This document shows, piece by piece, positions 1-12,803 of a stretch of 64,000 nt of DNA. The translations under genes were made by a program, and so were the position numbers. This DNA is from Rhynchonema sp. JSB1_4. Its lineage: Eukaryota > Nematoda > Chromadorea > Monhysterida > Xyalidae. Position 1 is the first letter of the stretch, and each line of letters opens with the position of its first letter. Location of the stretch: positions 62,001 to 126,000 of the forward strand of contig JASAMV010007124.1 in the NCBI GenBank assembly GCA_030248065.1, read 5' to 3'. The notes under the pieces are model-generated. The model was given only the letters and a program-made list of their open reading frames with translations, was not told the DNA's origin and made no database searches.

Positions 1-154
1 CCTTGGGCATTATGCATGTAGCTGGGCTTGCTTGGTTTGCCAGTTCGCACGCTTGCTGAGAAGTACATGTTAAAATTATTTCGGTTTTTCAATTGAAAAT
101 TGTAAGAACTTTCGATTTTACTGCAGACTGAAAGTTACTGCTCCAAGTGCAATA

Positions 155-3100
155 ATGAATCTCTACGCTAATCGGCTATTATTCGCACCAAAAGCGCTGA
201 CTATGTCGTTTTTATTGATGTCAGCGCTGAACTCAGTGCTAACCGAAGAGTCGGCCAACGACGAAACGGAAAGCGAAGCCGTTTCCGCATTTCTGTCCGC
301 CGTTTTTTCAACCAAAGGCAACAAAGACGGCGCGCAGTCGCTGGAAGATTCAATGTTCCAATCAATTTTCGACGAAATGATCAAAGATTCCTTGAATTCC
401 GTCTGTCTGGCGGCGGATAGTTGGTCGGATTTGAATCTGACGGCCGAATGCGCTCGATCGCTCAAAGGATTCGCGTGCAGTTTCTACGACTTTGCGCAAC
501 AGGCTGACGGCATGCTGGACAATTTGACTGATATTCCGTGGTTCTTGAAAGGTGGGTGAGACATTACAATGGCGCTGCTCTAATGATTTTGTGATTTGTG
601 TATTTCATCACTCAAAACTTGCAGTGATCGACGCTGTTGGCAAACCGCCCACGTCTGTGCTCGACGTTAAACTGCAATGGCCTGGCGGGTATGATCAGTG
701 CAAATCGATACATCATAAATCGATAAAAAGGTTTAGCACTTGAGCAACACTTTCAATTTCCAGTTCTCTGATCACAATCATTTCCAGAAACTTCACGTTT
801 GACGGCAATTACTGCAACGTGGACACACAAATCAATGGCTCCTTGGCCTATCTCGGAGCTGAGAAGCACGCTAAAGAGGAAGAAGAAAAACAAGCGAACG
901 CAGAAGAGAAGCAAGAGGGGGAAAATAAAGATAAGGAGAGAAAGGACGACAAAGGGAAGGTAGGCTTCCATTGCGGACCACGATTCCACTTGGAAGGTGC
1001 ACCAAGTGCCTGAGAAATACTGTTCTTTGCAGAAATGTTCCGGGTTACCGTTTTCGATTGGCTTCTGCGCGCCGAAAACATGCACGACCGGTGACATGAC
1101 GAAGCTGGTGAACAAATGTTGGTCTTGGAATACCGAAACGTGGCTTTGCAATGAACATGAGCTGTGAAATAATTTGCATTCGATATTCAGATAAACCTGG
1201 CCTGTTCTGCGAGGCAGGTGTGACGTGCAAGGAAGACTCCTGGATGCCCTATCAGGACCCGCGGACGGTTCTGGCTTGGTGTGTTTTTTGGTATTTGTAT
1301 TTTCTAACAAATGCACTTATAATCTTTCGTGGTCGCTTTTCCAAATCATAATTTGTGTCCAGCATCCTCACCTTCACAATATTGTCGTTGAGTGTCGTTG
1401 GCTCTGTGCTTGATTATCATTGGCAGCGAATCGATTACAAAACTGGTGAGAGTCCAGCTGAATAGTCATCAAGACATATTTTTGTGGTGCTTTAATATCG
1501 TAGGTATCCGGTATGTACATGAAACATGTCATGCCAATCATTTGTTGTGTGAACCATTGGTAATCAGTACGTTTGCATGTATGAAAAGTAAAATCGCGTC
1601 GTACCAAAATGCAGTGAGAGCCTTGGTGTCACACTTACTGTCACGCCTAATTACATAGCTACACCAGCACGATGAAGTTAAGAACGTACCTACTGTATAT
1701 TAAGGTATGGGTATATTAAGGGGACAAATATGTGAAATTGCAGACAATACCGGCACGAAAGCGCTGCTCGCGTTCTCAGTCTACACGAACGCGCCAAAGA
1801 TCATGAGTCTGAAGCGTAGCCCCGAGTCACTCGACTGTTTGCACGGCATCCGAGTGTTGAGCATGGCCTGGGTCATATATGGGCACACATACTTCTTTTC
1901 ATTGGGATACTTAGGTATGGATCCAGCTTCATTCATGCAGGTTTTTGAGTTCCGACAACAGTTTTTTCATTTCAGAAAGCGGATTAATAATATTCCGAAT
2001 GCCCGGCCAATTTCTGTTCCAAGTGATCAACAACGCAACGCTTTCTGTCGACAGTTTCTTCGTGTTGAGCGGGTTTCTGGTTGGAAACACCAAAACCTGC
2101 ATTGTTTTTTCCCATAATTTTTTGTCACTTCCACCAGTGCTTCGTTTCGCAGGTCGGCTACGTGGCGCTCAAACGCAGTACCAGTGCGACCGATTTTCGG
2201 TCATGCAAGTTCTGGTGCGTGTACTGGCTGCATCGCTACATTCGGTGCGTGTCACAAGTCATCCACTAATGTTTCATGAACAAATTCGGTGTCAAGAACA
2301 ATCCATTTCAGTCTTCTGCCCTTAATGTTGATCGTAATCATATTCTTCATGGGCTTCTGGCCATATCTTGGCGACGGGCCAAAGTATCCGCCCAGAGAGT
2401 ATGGGCCAATGGGAGGCTGCGGCCATGACTTTTGGCGGACGTTGCTGTTTATCAATAATTTGGGTGGATTTGGAAGTGTTGGTGTCGTTTGTTTTTCTCA
2501 AAGATATTTAAAAGTTTTCCTGGTTAACAAGGTATTTACGGCGAGAATTATTCAAGACGCAATTTAGTAGCGGTATTCGACCGAAAGAACCAAGAACCAT
2601 TAAGACCGGTTCATCTTGACAACGAGATTAATTCACTAAGGCTGCCTTCACAATGCATGCGAGTTTGCGATTTTGTGAGTTTGCGATTTTGCGAGTTGCG
2701 AGTTTACGAGCCACAACTTCGACTCGCATTTGTGTTCACAATGCAAATTTACAACTCGCATGCGAGCTCGCAAACTCTCAGCTCGCAAAATCGCAAACTC
2801 GCATTTGTGTTCACAATGCACGCGCGCGAGTCGGTTATCGCAAGATCTTCTCGTCCAATACTTCAGAACTTCTAGTCATTTCCTTTCAAATCAATGAATT
2901 TAACTTGTGTGCAAAACAAACATTCCGCTTGAACATCATTTCCCTTCAGATTAACTAACTTGCACGTTTTTTGTGGTGGCAGGAGAATGATATACAGTAG
3001 TTATGGATAAAGACAGCAAACTTGTTGCGATAAAACACAATGTAACACCGGTTAAAATTGATTAGGTTCAATTTTGGAAATCAAGCTCATCGAAATAATT

Positions 3101-5275
3101 ATGTTTTCTTGTTAAGGGAAGCACGCGCGCAGCAAACTCGCGTCCAAAATTAGAACCAATACTAATCGCCTTTTTGCGAGTTTGCGAGCCGAAAGCCGAA
3201 AACAAAATCGCAAACTCGCAGATGCATTGTGAACACAAATGCGAGCCGCGCTGGCTCGCAAACTCGCAAAATCGCAAACTCGCATGCATTGTGAAGGCAG
3301 CCTAACCAAGCGGCTATTCTTTACAATGAGAGCACTTCCAAAGAACTAAGGAGAGCTCGAGAACCGAATGGTGAATAATGGGCAACACGTAAACATGCAG
3401 TCTAATAGCACGAAGACCAAATGTTAACAGTCTGAAATCGGGGATGGCCTTTGATCGTTGGCTGCATCTCTGTGCATTCTTCAATTGACCTGATGTTTCA
3501 GTGCATGCACTGGACCTGGTACTTGGCCAACGACATGCAGTTCTATTGGATCAGTCCCATATTCTTGATTCTGCTGAACAGGTCTGCAGCATTATTTGCT
3601 CTTCAAATTGCAGTATTATCACTTGTCACACGAAGATGAGCTTGTTTTGTCAGATGGCCAAAGATTGGCGTCTCAGTCACCTCCATTGTGATCGGGTTAT
3701 CGTGCCTGTTGCGCTTTGTGGCCGCCTTTTTTGCGAAATTCAAGCCGAGCATGGTGCATACGAATGATTTCATACGGTTGGTGCATTCACAGTACTTGTA
3801 TGTTGGTTTTGACATTTTGTTCCATAGTTAACGCTCGAGCTTGGATGATAATGTATAGGTTTTCATCTACAGATTTGGTGCATGAACTGCACACGTAAGT
3901 GGCTGCCCTAGTTCATGCCATCATGGAGACCAAATTAGTTTCATAGATCATTGTTTAGATGACGACACGCAAACTGTGCCGGGCAGGTGTAGGTACACAA
4001 ATCAAATGCTGCGGCAACGTCAACATGCTTCCCGCAACAAACCATGTGCAATGCACTAAACTTACAGTACCCCTGATCATTACAGCACGATGGATGACCG
4101 CGGTATGGCAGCCGAGGTGTACCAACGTCCGTACACTCGAATTGGTCCGTGGTTGGTCGGCTTGTTGGCTGCATACGTCGTGATCAGAACACAACGCAGT
4201 GTGAAATTGTCAAAGGTCAGTGTGCATGTGCATGGGGACAACAGTAATTTGCGAGATGCAATTCGTTAATCACTTTTAGCGCTAGAACGCTTCGTGAGCA
4301 CTCGGTAAAATCGGTGGTGGACTTATTGCAGCCGTTGGCATTCGCTCTATGGTTCGGCACATTGTTCCTAATCAACATAATCCTATTCGGACTGTACGAC
4401 TACGCCAACACCGGGCAAATCAACGCCGTTCTGTCGGCGATCTACTTTTCGCTCAATCGCACACTTTGGGGTGTGGGTCTGAGTGGTGTGATCCTGTTGT
4501 GCTTGTACGGACACGGAGGTTAGAGGGAGGGACCTCAGATGTGAAACAGTGATTGTTGTTATCCTGGTTTGCGTTGCGTGACGATGAACTGTACGGTCTT
4601 TGGACAATCAATAATTGGCTTGAAAAGGCCGACTGCGATCCAATGCAGTGCCTTTGTTATCAGCATCATCGAAACAAACCACTGACTTGCAAACATGCTC
4701 GCTTGTCCACGTACATATTGATACCTACTGTATGTCACTCAACTTCATATACGTGATATATGACGGATGACAAACAATACAGTTTTAAACATGTCAACTT
4801 GATATGTACTTTTATATGTGCGTGTCACAGGTCCGATTAACGCATTTCTGTCGTGGTCCGGCTGGTTTCCGCTCAGCCGACTGACGTATTGTGCGTATTT
4901 GCTGCACGAAATTCTTGCGTTCATCGTGCTGGCCACGCGCTACCAACTGGTCTACCCCAATCATATTGCAATTGTGAGTCACACTTGCATCACGGGTAAC
5001 AAAAATCAAGTCGTCTAATGAAAAGTAATACCAACTCTCAATCCGACCTTAACCAAACAATTCCAAATTTTCAGTTCTGGATCTTCATCGCACTCTACGT
5101 GTTCACCTATTCGCTGTCATTCGTGTTCAGTTGTCTCTTTGAGGCACCATGGATTCAACTGGAGAAATTGGTGTTCAGTCGCAGAGGCAGTGTAAAGAAG
5201 AACGATTCTGAGTCGACCAACGTGGACGACTCACGGTCAGCTTCAGTTGGTGTCGTCATGCACATTAACGTATAG
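155..5275 (+). CDS. nrf-6-like: NRF-6-type multi-pass acyltransferase-3 protein
   Basis: Integral membrane protein of the nose-resistant-to-fluoxetine (NRF) / acyltransferase-3 family. Such proteins are thought to move or acylate lipids in epithelia; the substrate here is unknown. Exons read by eye: 155-551, 625-730, 788-959, 1033-about 1155, about 1218-1278, 1363-1445, 1744-1914, 1976-2079, 2153-2244, 2312-about 2465, 3502-3581, 3654-3776, 4086-4215, 4280-4518, 4831-4973, 5075-5275. The first exon opens with a hydrophobic leader, then the Cys-rich NRF domain (IDAVGKPP, YDQC, CxPKTC, VTCKED). The acyltransferase-3 part starts at 1744 with LDCLHGIRVLSMAWVIYGHT and includes SVDSFFVLSGFLVGY, INNL, CMHWTWYLANDMQFY and GPWLVGLLAAY, followed by several membrane helices. 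Stop TAG at 5273. A Lys/Glu-rich stretch (residues from exon 788-959) is inserted in the NRF domain. The junctions after exons 4 and 10 are unresolved; a tiny exon may be missing before 3502. Confidence 0.9.
2640..3302. mobile_element. PIF/Harbinger-like MITE with TAA target duplication
   Basis: A 663-bp element inside an intron of the NRF-6-like gene. Its ends are perfect inverted repeats starting GGCTGCCTTCACAATGCATG and it is flanked on both sides by TAA (2637-2639 and 3303-3305). A 3-bp TWA duplication is the hallmark of PIF/Harbinger insertions. Next to each end are many copies of the word GAGTTTGCGATTTT in inverted orientation. No transposase is encoded, so it is non-autonomous. Confidence 0.85.
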
Positions 5276-7686
5276 CCTTATTTAGTACATGTGAAATTCA
5301 CAACTGTCTTGTCACCGTTTGTCAAGTTGCTAATTTTAATTGATTTTCTGGTCAGTCTCACAGTCAGAATAAGTTAATGCCGATTTGCGCAGTAACTGCA
5401 ATCTTTAAGATCAAATTTTATAAATTATGAACAGCGAATACAAAAAAAATCCGAAAGAAGCTTTCAGAGACAAGGAGCTGCGCACGAGCCCGGATCGCCG
5501 ATCGCCGCATGACTCGCCGCGGGGCAGCAGTGGTGAGAACTTGTATCGCGCTTGAACAATTACTGAAGCGAAATACTGGATAAGAAACTTTATTGCAAAG
5601 CTCTGTTGCTTGAAGCTCACATATTCGCTGTGTCCTTATTCTATACATAATACAGACAAAGCGTATTTCTTTGTATATACTCGTTACCGGTGTGCAATCA
5701 ATGTGACTATGTTTCAAGTTCAAGTTGACTATCAATTGTATAGTGAGCAATTAATTCTGTTCCTTCAATCATGATCATTTCTTCAGTTTTTTTCAATCGG
5801 TGCGCAGTGTACGAGGTATTTACATATGGCAGGGTTAAGCTGTACTGTAGTCCGTGCTGAAGTTTGCTATGTATATTCATCAGTGTGCAAGTCGTAAAAG
5901 AGCTTTATAAGATAATTTTTTAATCTTTTCCATGCATTGGCAAGAATTGCATCATCTGTCTTATTGTGTTCTCTGTATAATTTTAGTCGATTTCCGCACA
6001 TTTCACAATTTCAATTTCACGGGTAGACTTTCAAGTTGAACAGCAAAGGATTCAAGCAGCCGTTCAGCTGTGCATACCCTCAACAATAAAAATCCGGAAC
6101 TTTTGTTCACTTTCTGACATCGAGCTTCACTAACCCTATGTACATGTATGTACATCTATGCAAATGATGAACCTATAGCCAGCTATCACGGGTTGACCGG
6201 CAACCCGCAATGTATACAATCTGAAAACCCTGAGCAGATAAGCACGTCACTATCAAGCACAAAAACTGAATGACACACACGCCCTTGGTGTTCGCCATTC
6301 GCATGATGACGTGCAAAAACGACGGTTGGAAAAAATGTGCGAAAAACTTGATATTGCACTTCTTTCATCGAATTTTAATCCATGAATCACACAAACCAAT
6401 GCGCCACCACCCTATGATTGACTGCTTTGTTGTGGGTTTTTCATCCAGCTGATACTATAATTGTCACAACCACTTGGTTAGTATCACGAAATCCGACCAC
6501 GGTATGTTTTCAAATACACACAGAACCTACCAATAGTACAAGCTATACATGTAGGTGGTGCATCGATCGACAACGTAGAATGTATGTAGGTACTGTATCC
6601 AGACAAGAGCACCGTAATGACCCAATCTATAGGCGTCGGTTGTGATATCTGATGTACTATACATGCCTGGGTGGTACACACGCGAATCTAAAACAGCACC
6701 GCAGTAGCTAAAACATTCACCGACTTTATGTGGCGGCTCCAGTCCAGGTCATGAAACATTTGGTTATTGGGTGCTGTCATTTGACTGCCATGCACAATGG
6801 GGCTGTGTACCCAGCGATGCCCTGATATTGTCAGTAATTGGCATGTCAGCATACTTTGTCAGCAAGAATGTTGCTACATATAACACGTCCGGATAGGCTT
6901 TGCTGTCATGTGTTTGCTGACAAGAGTGAAAAATGAATGAAAGAGAACTTAATGCACAATTTTTTCTTTTTGCACTTCCCCGACTTTATTTTTAGATCTA
7001 TAGGCTTATGGCTTGTAAACCTAAAAATAAGACTCCCATTCCTTTGGGAGAGCCCAAGCCGAAGACCAAAATATGTCGGCGAATGGAAAAAGACAAAATG
7101 TACGCAGTGCATTAATTTCTCTTCCATTCATCTTTTACTCACGCAAAGACATGTCAAGCTTTTTCGTCTATACCGTGTTTTATATTGCATTGGAAGCCTT
7201 AAATATACTGAAAACTCTGGCTGGCAAAGTTTGCTGACATGTGACTTACTGGATATTGTGACTATCAACACTGCGCAGGAGTAGCAGGTCTGTTACACGC
7301 TGCATAATCGAGCATAATTCCCATGTTTTGTGGGTCGCCGGGTTTTGCTTGAGAAAGTCATGGTTGGCAACATGATAAGCCCCAACCAACCTGCCCTGTA
7401 CATATAGCTTGGATGTTGAATCAATCTTGGGAACTTTTTACAGAACGATATTTCGAGTTTTAAAATACTTTCAGAGTTTATTATACGTTCAGCCATTTCT
7501 CGTGAAACAATGTCTCCATTTGAGCATTTAGCTTTAAATGCTCCGTACCACCAAGAAAACAATTCCGGTTCCGAAGTGCCTGTGGCATGGAAAATGCTAC
7601 CTTTGCTCGGTGTAGCTGAACTGAATTCATTTTTATCACTTCTTCGTCCATTTGGTTTCGTCGTGAGCTTTTCTATCCATTCTAAA

Positions 7687-8094
7687 ATAGTGGATCCAGG
7701 GGCCACAGGAGCCCAGGCCCCCTTTGGTCAGTGGCCTCGGGAGGAACCATTTCTGAGAGAGGAAGGAAAAGAGACCCGTAAATCGCAGGATTTTCGCTCT
7801 GATACACTTCAAAGGTCCAAAAAATCGCGCGCTTTGCGCGTCAGATACATACTCCTTAATATACCGTACTTACGTATACAGTAGACATGAAATTAGGCAG
7901 TCGAGCGTGCAAAGAACGCAAATTTTCGCGCGCTACGCGCTCATGTCACGCTCATATTATTTTGTACGGTGGGTTAAAATCACCCAATTGTAAATAAGCA
8001 CTGGATAAAAACGATTTTTGAAAAACAAACATGCACTAGATAAAAATGACTTTCGGGATTTGGCCCCCTTGGCCGAATGCTGGATCCGCCACTG
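7687..8094. mobile_element. Decayed hAT-like MITE
   Basis: The right end reads, on the opposite strand, CAGTGGCGGATCCAGC, a terminus common among hAT elements. The left end (TAGTGGATCCAGG) is its imperfect mirror, and both flank CC-rich segments. Two GC-rich hairpins (CGCGCGCTTTGCGCG at about 7826 and CGCGCGCTACGCGC at 7927) lie inside. No clear 8-bp target duplication was seen, so the limits are approximate. Confidence 0.5.
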
Positions 8095-9594
8095 ATTTTT
8101 ACCATTTGTTGATGTTCAACTATTGGCGTCAAGCGCGTAGGCGTTTTAAATTTCACATTCAGCTAATAATATTGACGAAGACTTCACAGTGTTGTCGCAG
8201 CAAAAAACAACTTGTTGTTTCTGGCGCTTGTCATATCTTTTTGCCGACAATGTGCATTTCTTCGATTTGTCTACACCATAGAACCGACGTGTATTTTGTC
8301 AACTTTTGTTGTTCTGTTTGCAAAACCGCTGCTTTCACACAGGCATGAACGCACGTTGACACATCAAAGGCCATGTGAAAATCAACGAGAACCCAGTCAC
8401 TTGCCCATATTTCATCTCGGCATTCATGTTGTTGGGTTGGATTTGGGTGTGTTTGTTCATGAGCCTTGCATGAAATTTTTCACCCACACCACACCACGGA
8501 GCCCAGATTGCCCATCTTCTGTCTGGGTATTCATACATTCGCAGACGCAACATGAATTCTTTCATTTAGCTTATTTCGAGCGCAAGAAACATGGATTTGT
8601 TGACTCCAATGGTGGGTACCATACGTGCACCAAATACATATGACGAAGTACACTCGGTACCCACAAACTTTCGGGATTTGACAATGGTCACCAACCACCA
8701 CCATGTCCCTGTTCAGCCAGACTGCATCATTGTCTGTGTTGTCAATTGTTAGAGCACGGTCACGCATCACAATTTGGTGTGTTGTGCGTGGACATTTTTG
8801 TAGACCTTGTGCTGGCAAAGGCAATGTCACCCTGATAAGGGAGCAGAAATGTGCGCCAAATTGAAATGAGCAGCCGATCGTTATCTCAGCTGTGTGATCA
8901 AACTTACGTAGGACCTTTCACAGGCGATATGTTGAACCACGATTAGCATGACACAACTGTGTCAGTTCGCATCCCAACTTTTTTTCACTAAAAAGCGAGT
9001 GCCATGCCTGAAACAGGCCGTTTTATATTCAAAGAACACCGTGCTGCTTTGGGTGCAATCCGATTGTTATCTCAAAACTGCGCGCGAGTGTTTCCCATGG
9101 TTTTGTTTCACGTTTTGTGCCCGATCTGGCACTGCAATCAAGTGAAACACAATTGAATTGGTCCACCACAGCGTACGGTTGGTCCGTTTGTGCTTTGAGT
9201 CTATTATTAGGTACCATCCGTAGTGTGAAGCATCAACAAACCATAAAGTGTACCCTACTAACCATTCCACGTGGCTGAGGTACTGACTTTTTCATGCCAA
9301 ACCAGGCTCAGAGACGTTTTGGCTGAAAGGCAGTATGGTGGGAGGAGTCGATATACATAGCTGTTGTGACTGGGCCTTTTTGGCAAAGTCAAGCAACAGC
9401 ATGGTACAGTCACAGAACGAAAATATAAACTTTGGACTCATTTCGTGTGCGCTGTTTTGGGCGCCGGTTCGTTTTTGGTGTCACTTTGTAACTGTTGCAC
9501 TCGGCACGGCTGTTGGGTACCATGGTACCGACCTTGGGATTTGCGTACTGATCATACATTGTTGGTGCACCTGATATCTCTGAGATCTTGCATG

Positions 9595-9596
<2 letters not shown>

Positions 9597-9629
<33 letters not shown>
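9597..9629. repeat. TG dinucleotide microsatellite
   Basis: Uninterrupted run of about 16 TG units. Confidence 0.9.
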
Positions 9630-9630
<1 letters not shown>

Positions 9631-10180
9631 TCCGCGTGTTTCATGCCCAAAACGCAAACAAATCCGTGTCACACCAAAATGTGTACAGAACTGTCCCCTT
9701 CCAAAACGATAGAGAAAATGATGCAGCTCATAAATGTGCTGTCCGTCTTCGTCTGTTTGTCAAGTTATGGGCGTGAAACATCACATTACTGTATGAAGAG
9801 GCTGCCGTCTTGAACGGGTTTGTTCTCTTTTTCTCAGGCACCGCGTGTCGCCAAATAAAACTTGGTACAGGCACCCAGGTACAAGGTACCATCAATGCGA
9901 ACCTTTATATACCAATTACAAGTTGTGTCATGCTGTAGGTACAACATAATCCTATGCTGAGTTCAGCATTCAAATAGTGCGAGCGCGTGTGCCATCACAG
10001 CTGCAATGATGTTGTCCTTGATTGCAGCCTTTGTTTTTTGCGACTACGTTGTATGGTATCTTCTCCTGTGGGTGATCAAATATATGACATCAGTTTCGTG
10101 GCCTGCGTCCGATTTGAAAACGGGACCCATGCATCATGCAAAACTTTGTGCCGTTCTTCATCTTTGGCTGGCAGCACCAC

Positions 10181-12803
10181 TCACTCGTAAAAAATCTGTA
10201 GATTCTTACAGTTTTCTGTAGGATTTCTTACAGTCCCTTCTCTCCATCCATCAAACTTAGATTTCAGAAAAAATCTTAGGTTTTGCTGACATCCACTTCA
10301 GTTAGTTACTGTACTTTTTACAGGGTGTTCTTTTTTTTATCTAGTCCATACCAGTAGTTTTCACACTTTTTACTTCCCTTCAACCTCAGGCAAACACAAT
10401 TCATGTAACAGCAATAAGACACGCAAGACAGCTATCTGCCATACTATTGTTTCAGCGCAACTCCTATCCCGTACCCTAAATAAATACGACAAATTACATA
10501 CCGTATAACTCAGGTTCGTTAGAGACAACAGATACATATAATATCAACATCCAGCTGCGTTTGCACAACACACAGGCAGTTGAGTTGACAACATCGCCTA
10601 AATCTTAGACCAGCCATAGCATTATCAACACCATTTAACTTGATAAGACAAAATAATCGTGGTAGAAATAAGATTGGTGTAAATATTTAGCCCTGGATTG
10701 TCACAAACAAAGGTTATACAAGCTTTCAAAACATAATCATCATACATCAACACATACATACAACACATCATCACCATCAAAAGCACGGGAAAAACCTAAT
10801 CACGCCACGCAGCAAGCGACAGCATTAAAAATGCTAGAACTTATCAAAATATAAGTATTATACATAAAAATCCTTTCCACTTAGCCCATTCGATGTGGCG
10901 GGCGGGGTGGCGGGGATTAGTGCTGCTGTCTGAACAGAAAAAAGATGTTTCGTGTCGTCGTGAGATTATCAGACATGATATACTTTGCTGCTACAGGTTC
11001 TTGAAAACTTCGCACATGATCACGAGACATCACCGATCCTTCCTCGGTGGGAGCAATTATCTCCGGTTTAGGCAGAACTTTGAGCAAGGAAGAACCAATG
11101 AGTAGTAGACCAAAGCCGCAGCTCCACATCCAGCGCAAACGACTAGTCCATCGACCTTAGCCTTCCAAAATTCCCACCCTACTCGTTAGAGCAAAACAAA
11201 GTTTGATTTTTGTGCTTCTCTTTTGTCTTTGCTCAAAGGTCTGCTCAAACTGCCTCGCTCATGTCCTGTAAATAAACGTACAGAACAGTAAATTCAGCTC
11301 TCGCGAATAAAATTACCTTAGCAATCCATCACCTGCTGCTTCACAGCGCTCATAGGTCAGCCTTTTCTTCGGCTTTGGACAAATTGTGCGATTGAGGTAT
11401 TGATGGCAGTAGCCCGTCAGACTTGTCGGAATCTTCAGAGTTGTCAGTATTCAGACCCGAGGGGGTAGTTATTGGGTGGGTGGGCGTTGGTAGAGTCTAA
11501 ATAATATGTTGTGTATCACATATATGCCGACCCGAAATAGCGTTTGGGACTTTTATCACGCATACCAGTTTCTGGCAAAAGTATCATGAACAGAGGTAAC
11601 TATAAAAACTTTGTCAAATACCCATTTTCCCCAGCTCCATTATCTGACCCCAGAACATAAGAAACCGGCACCCCGCCTTTTCTTTTGTCTGGGTGCGATT
11701 GCTAAAATTCAAGCTAAAGCACTTTTTTACCAAAAATCTTCAAAAAATCGTTCGCGAAGAGTGTATGTGTATTTTTTTATCGAACCTCTGTCCACAGATG
11801 CCAAAAAACATGACGTGCTTGCACAAGAAAATTTTGCAATCTTTTTGTGACTTTTGACCCCAAAATCGTTCCTTGCAGACCGACCTCCTACCTCAGCTCC
11901 CTCCCCGCGATTTTGGACTTTAAAATCGGGCCAGGAAGGGCCGGCACCGCATTTTTTTGCAGTCCCGGCCGGCCGAGTTCACTTCCTGATGATATCTGTC
12001 CGACTTCCCACCTCTGGCAGAGCAATGCATTATAATCGGTGGCGTTTAGCTGTCGGCAATTTTCAGACGTCGACTTCAAAGATGGTGACTGGCTTGGGCC
12101 AGACAAGATTTAGGAGTGTAAGCAGTGATGTGGTTGGGGGGGGGGGGGGGGTCCCCCCCCCCCCCCCTTGCTTCTTTCCTTCCCCCCCCCCCCCCCCCCC
12201 CCCCTACCCCTAGCTTTCTTGCTCCAGTCATCAAGTAAGAAAAGTGTTATTTTAGTGCCAAAATGACCATTTTATGGGCCAAAATGGTCAAATTCGTTCA
12301 AATTTTCTCACACGTGCACAAAAATACGCATTTTAAGCTTATTTTAGCATAATTCAGACAAATATACCCTTTACTCACCAATACCCCCCCCCAAATCGGG
12401 GTACCCGGCTAGCTAGCTAGCTTTCTTGTGCCGGACCCCTCCAGCTAGCTAGCTTTCTTGCTCGGACCAACTACATCACTGAGTGTAAGTAGTTTACAAC
12501 ATGCTTGGAGCATTGGGTATTAAAGACAAAACACTTAAAACAAGCATTTCATGCAAAAACACATCCAAAGAATAAGAACTGCCAACGAATTGAAGAAAAC
12601 CACCCAAAAATTTTTAAATTCCCGGGCTGCATGTGAAACTTTTGCCCAATTCACAAAAAAACTACTTCCAACAATCACCAACTGTAGTTTTCAATTTCTA
12701 CAGTTAGTTACTGTGGTTTTTTCTGTAATTTGCCTGAGTTTTCTGTGAATTTCCGCGGTTACAGTTCGCAACTGTAGGAAAACTACAGATTTTTTACGAG
12801 TGA
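10181..12803. mobile_element. 2.6 kb non-autonomous DNA element with 21-bp terminal inverted repeats
   Basis: The two ends are perfect inverted repeats beginning TCACTCGTAAAAAATCTGTA. Sub-terminal segments on both sides are rich in CTGTAG/ACAG words and share TTAGTTACTGT. No transposase-like open frame was found inside. A clear target duplication is not visible. A younger hAT MITE is nested within it (12123-12481). Confidence 0.65.
12123..12481. mobile_element. hAT-like MITE with 8-bp target duplication AGTGTAAG
   Basis: A 359-bp element with inverted ends CAGTGATGTGGTTGG / CCAACTACATCACTG and a perfect 8-bp direct duplication AGTGTAAG at 12115-12122 and 12482-12489, as expected for hAT insertions. 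It begins with a long G run that flips into long C runs, and carries repeats of the word CTAGCTTTCTTG near both ends. It is nested inside the 10181-12803 element. Confidence 0.9.

Noticed and set aside
753..1316. Open frame of 187 codons on the - strand
   Set aside because: It is antisense to NRF-6-like exons 3-5, whose + strand reading matches the family; low-complexity acidic codons create the reverse hydrophobic run.
7293..7706. Open frame of 137 codons on the - strand
   Set aside because: It partly overlaps a transposon end and shows no family motif; a relic of a transposon gene is possible but unsupported.
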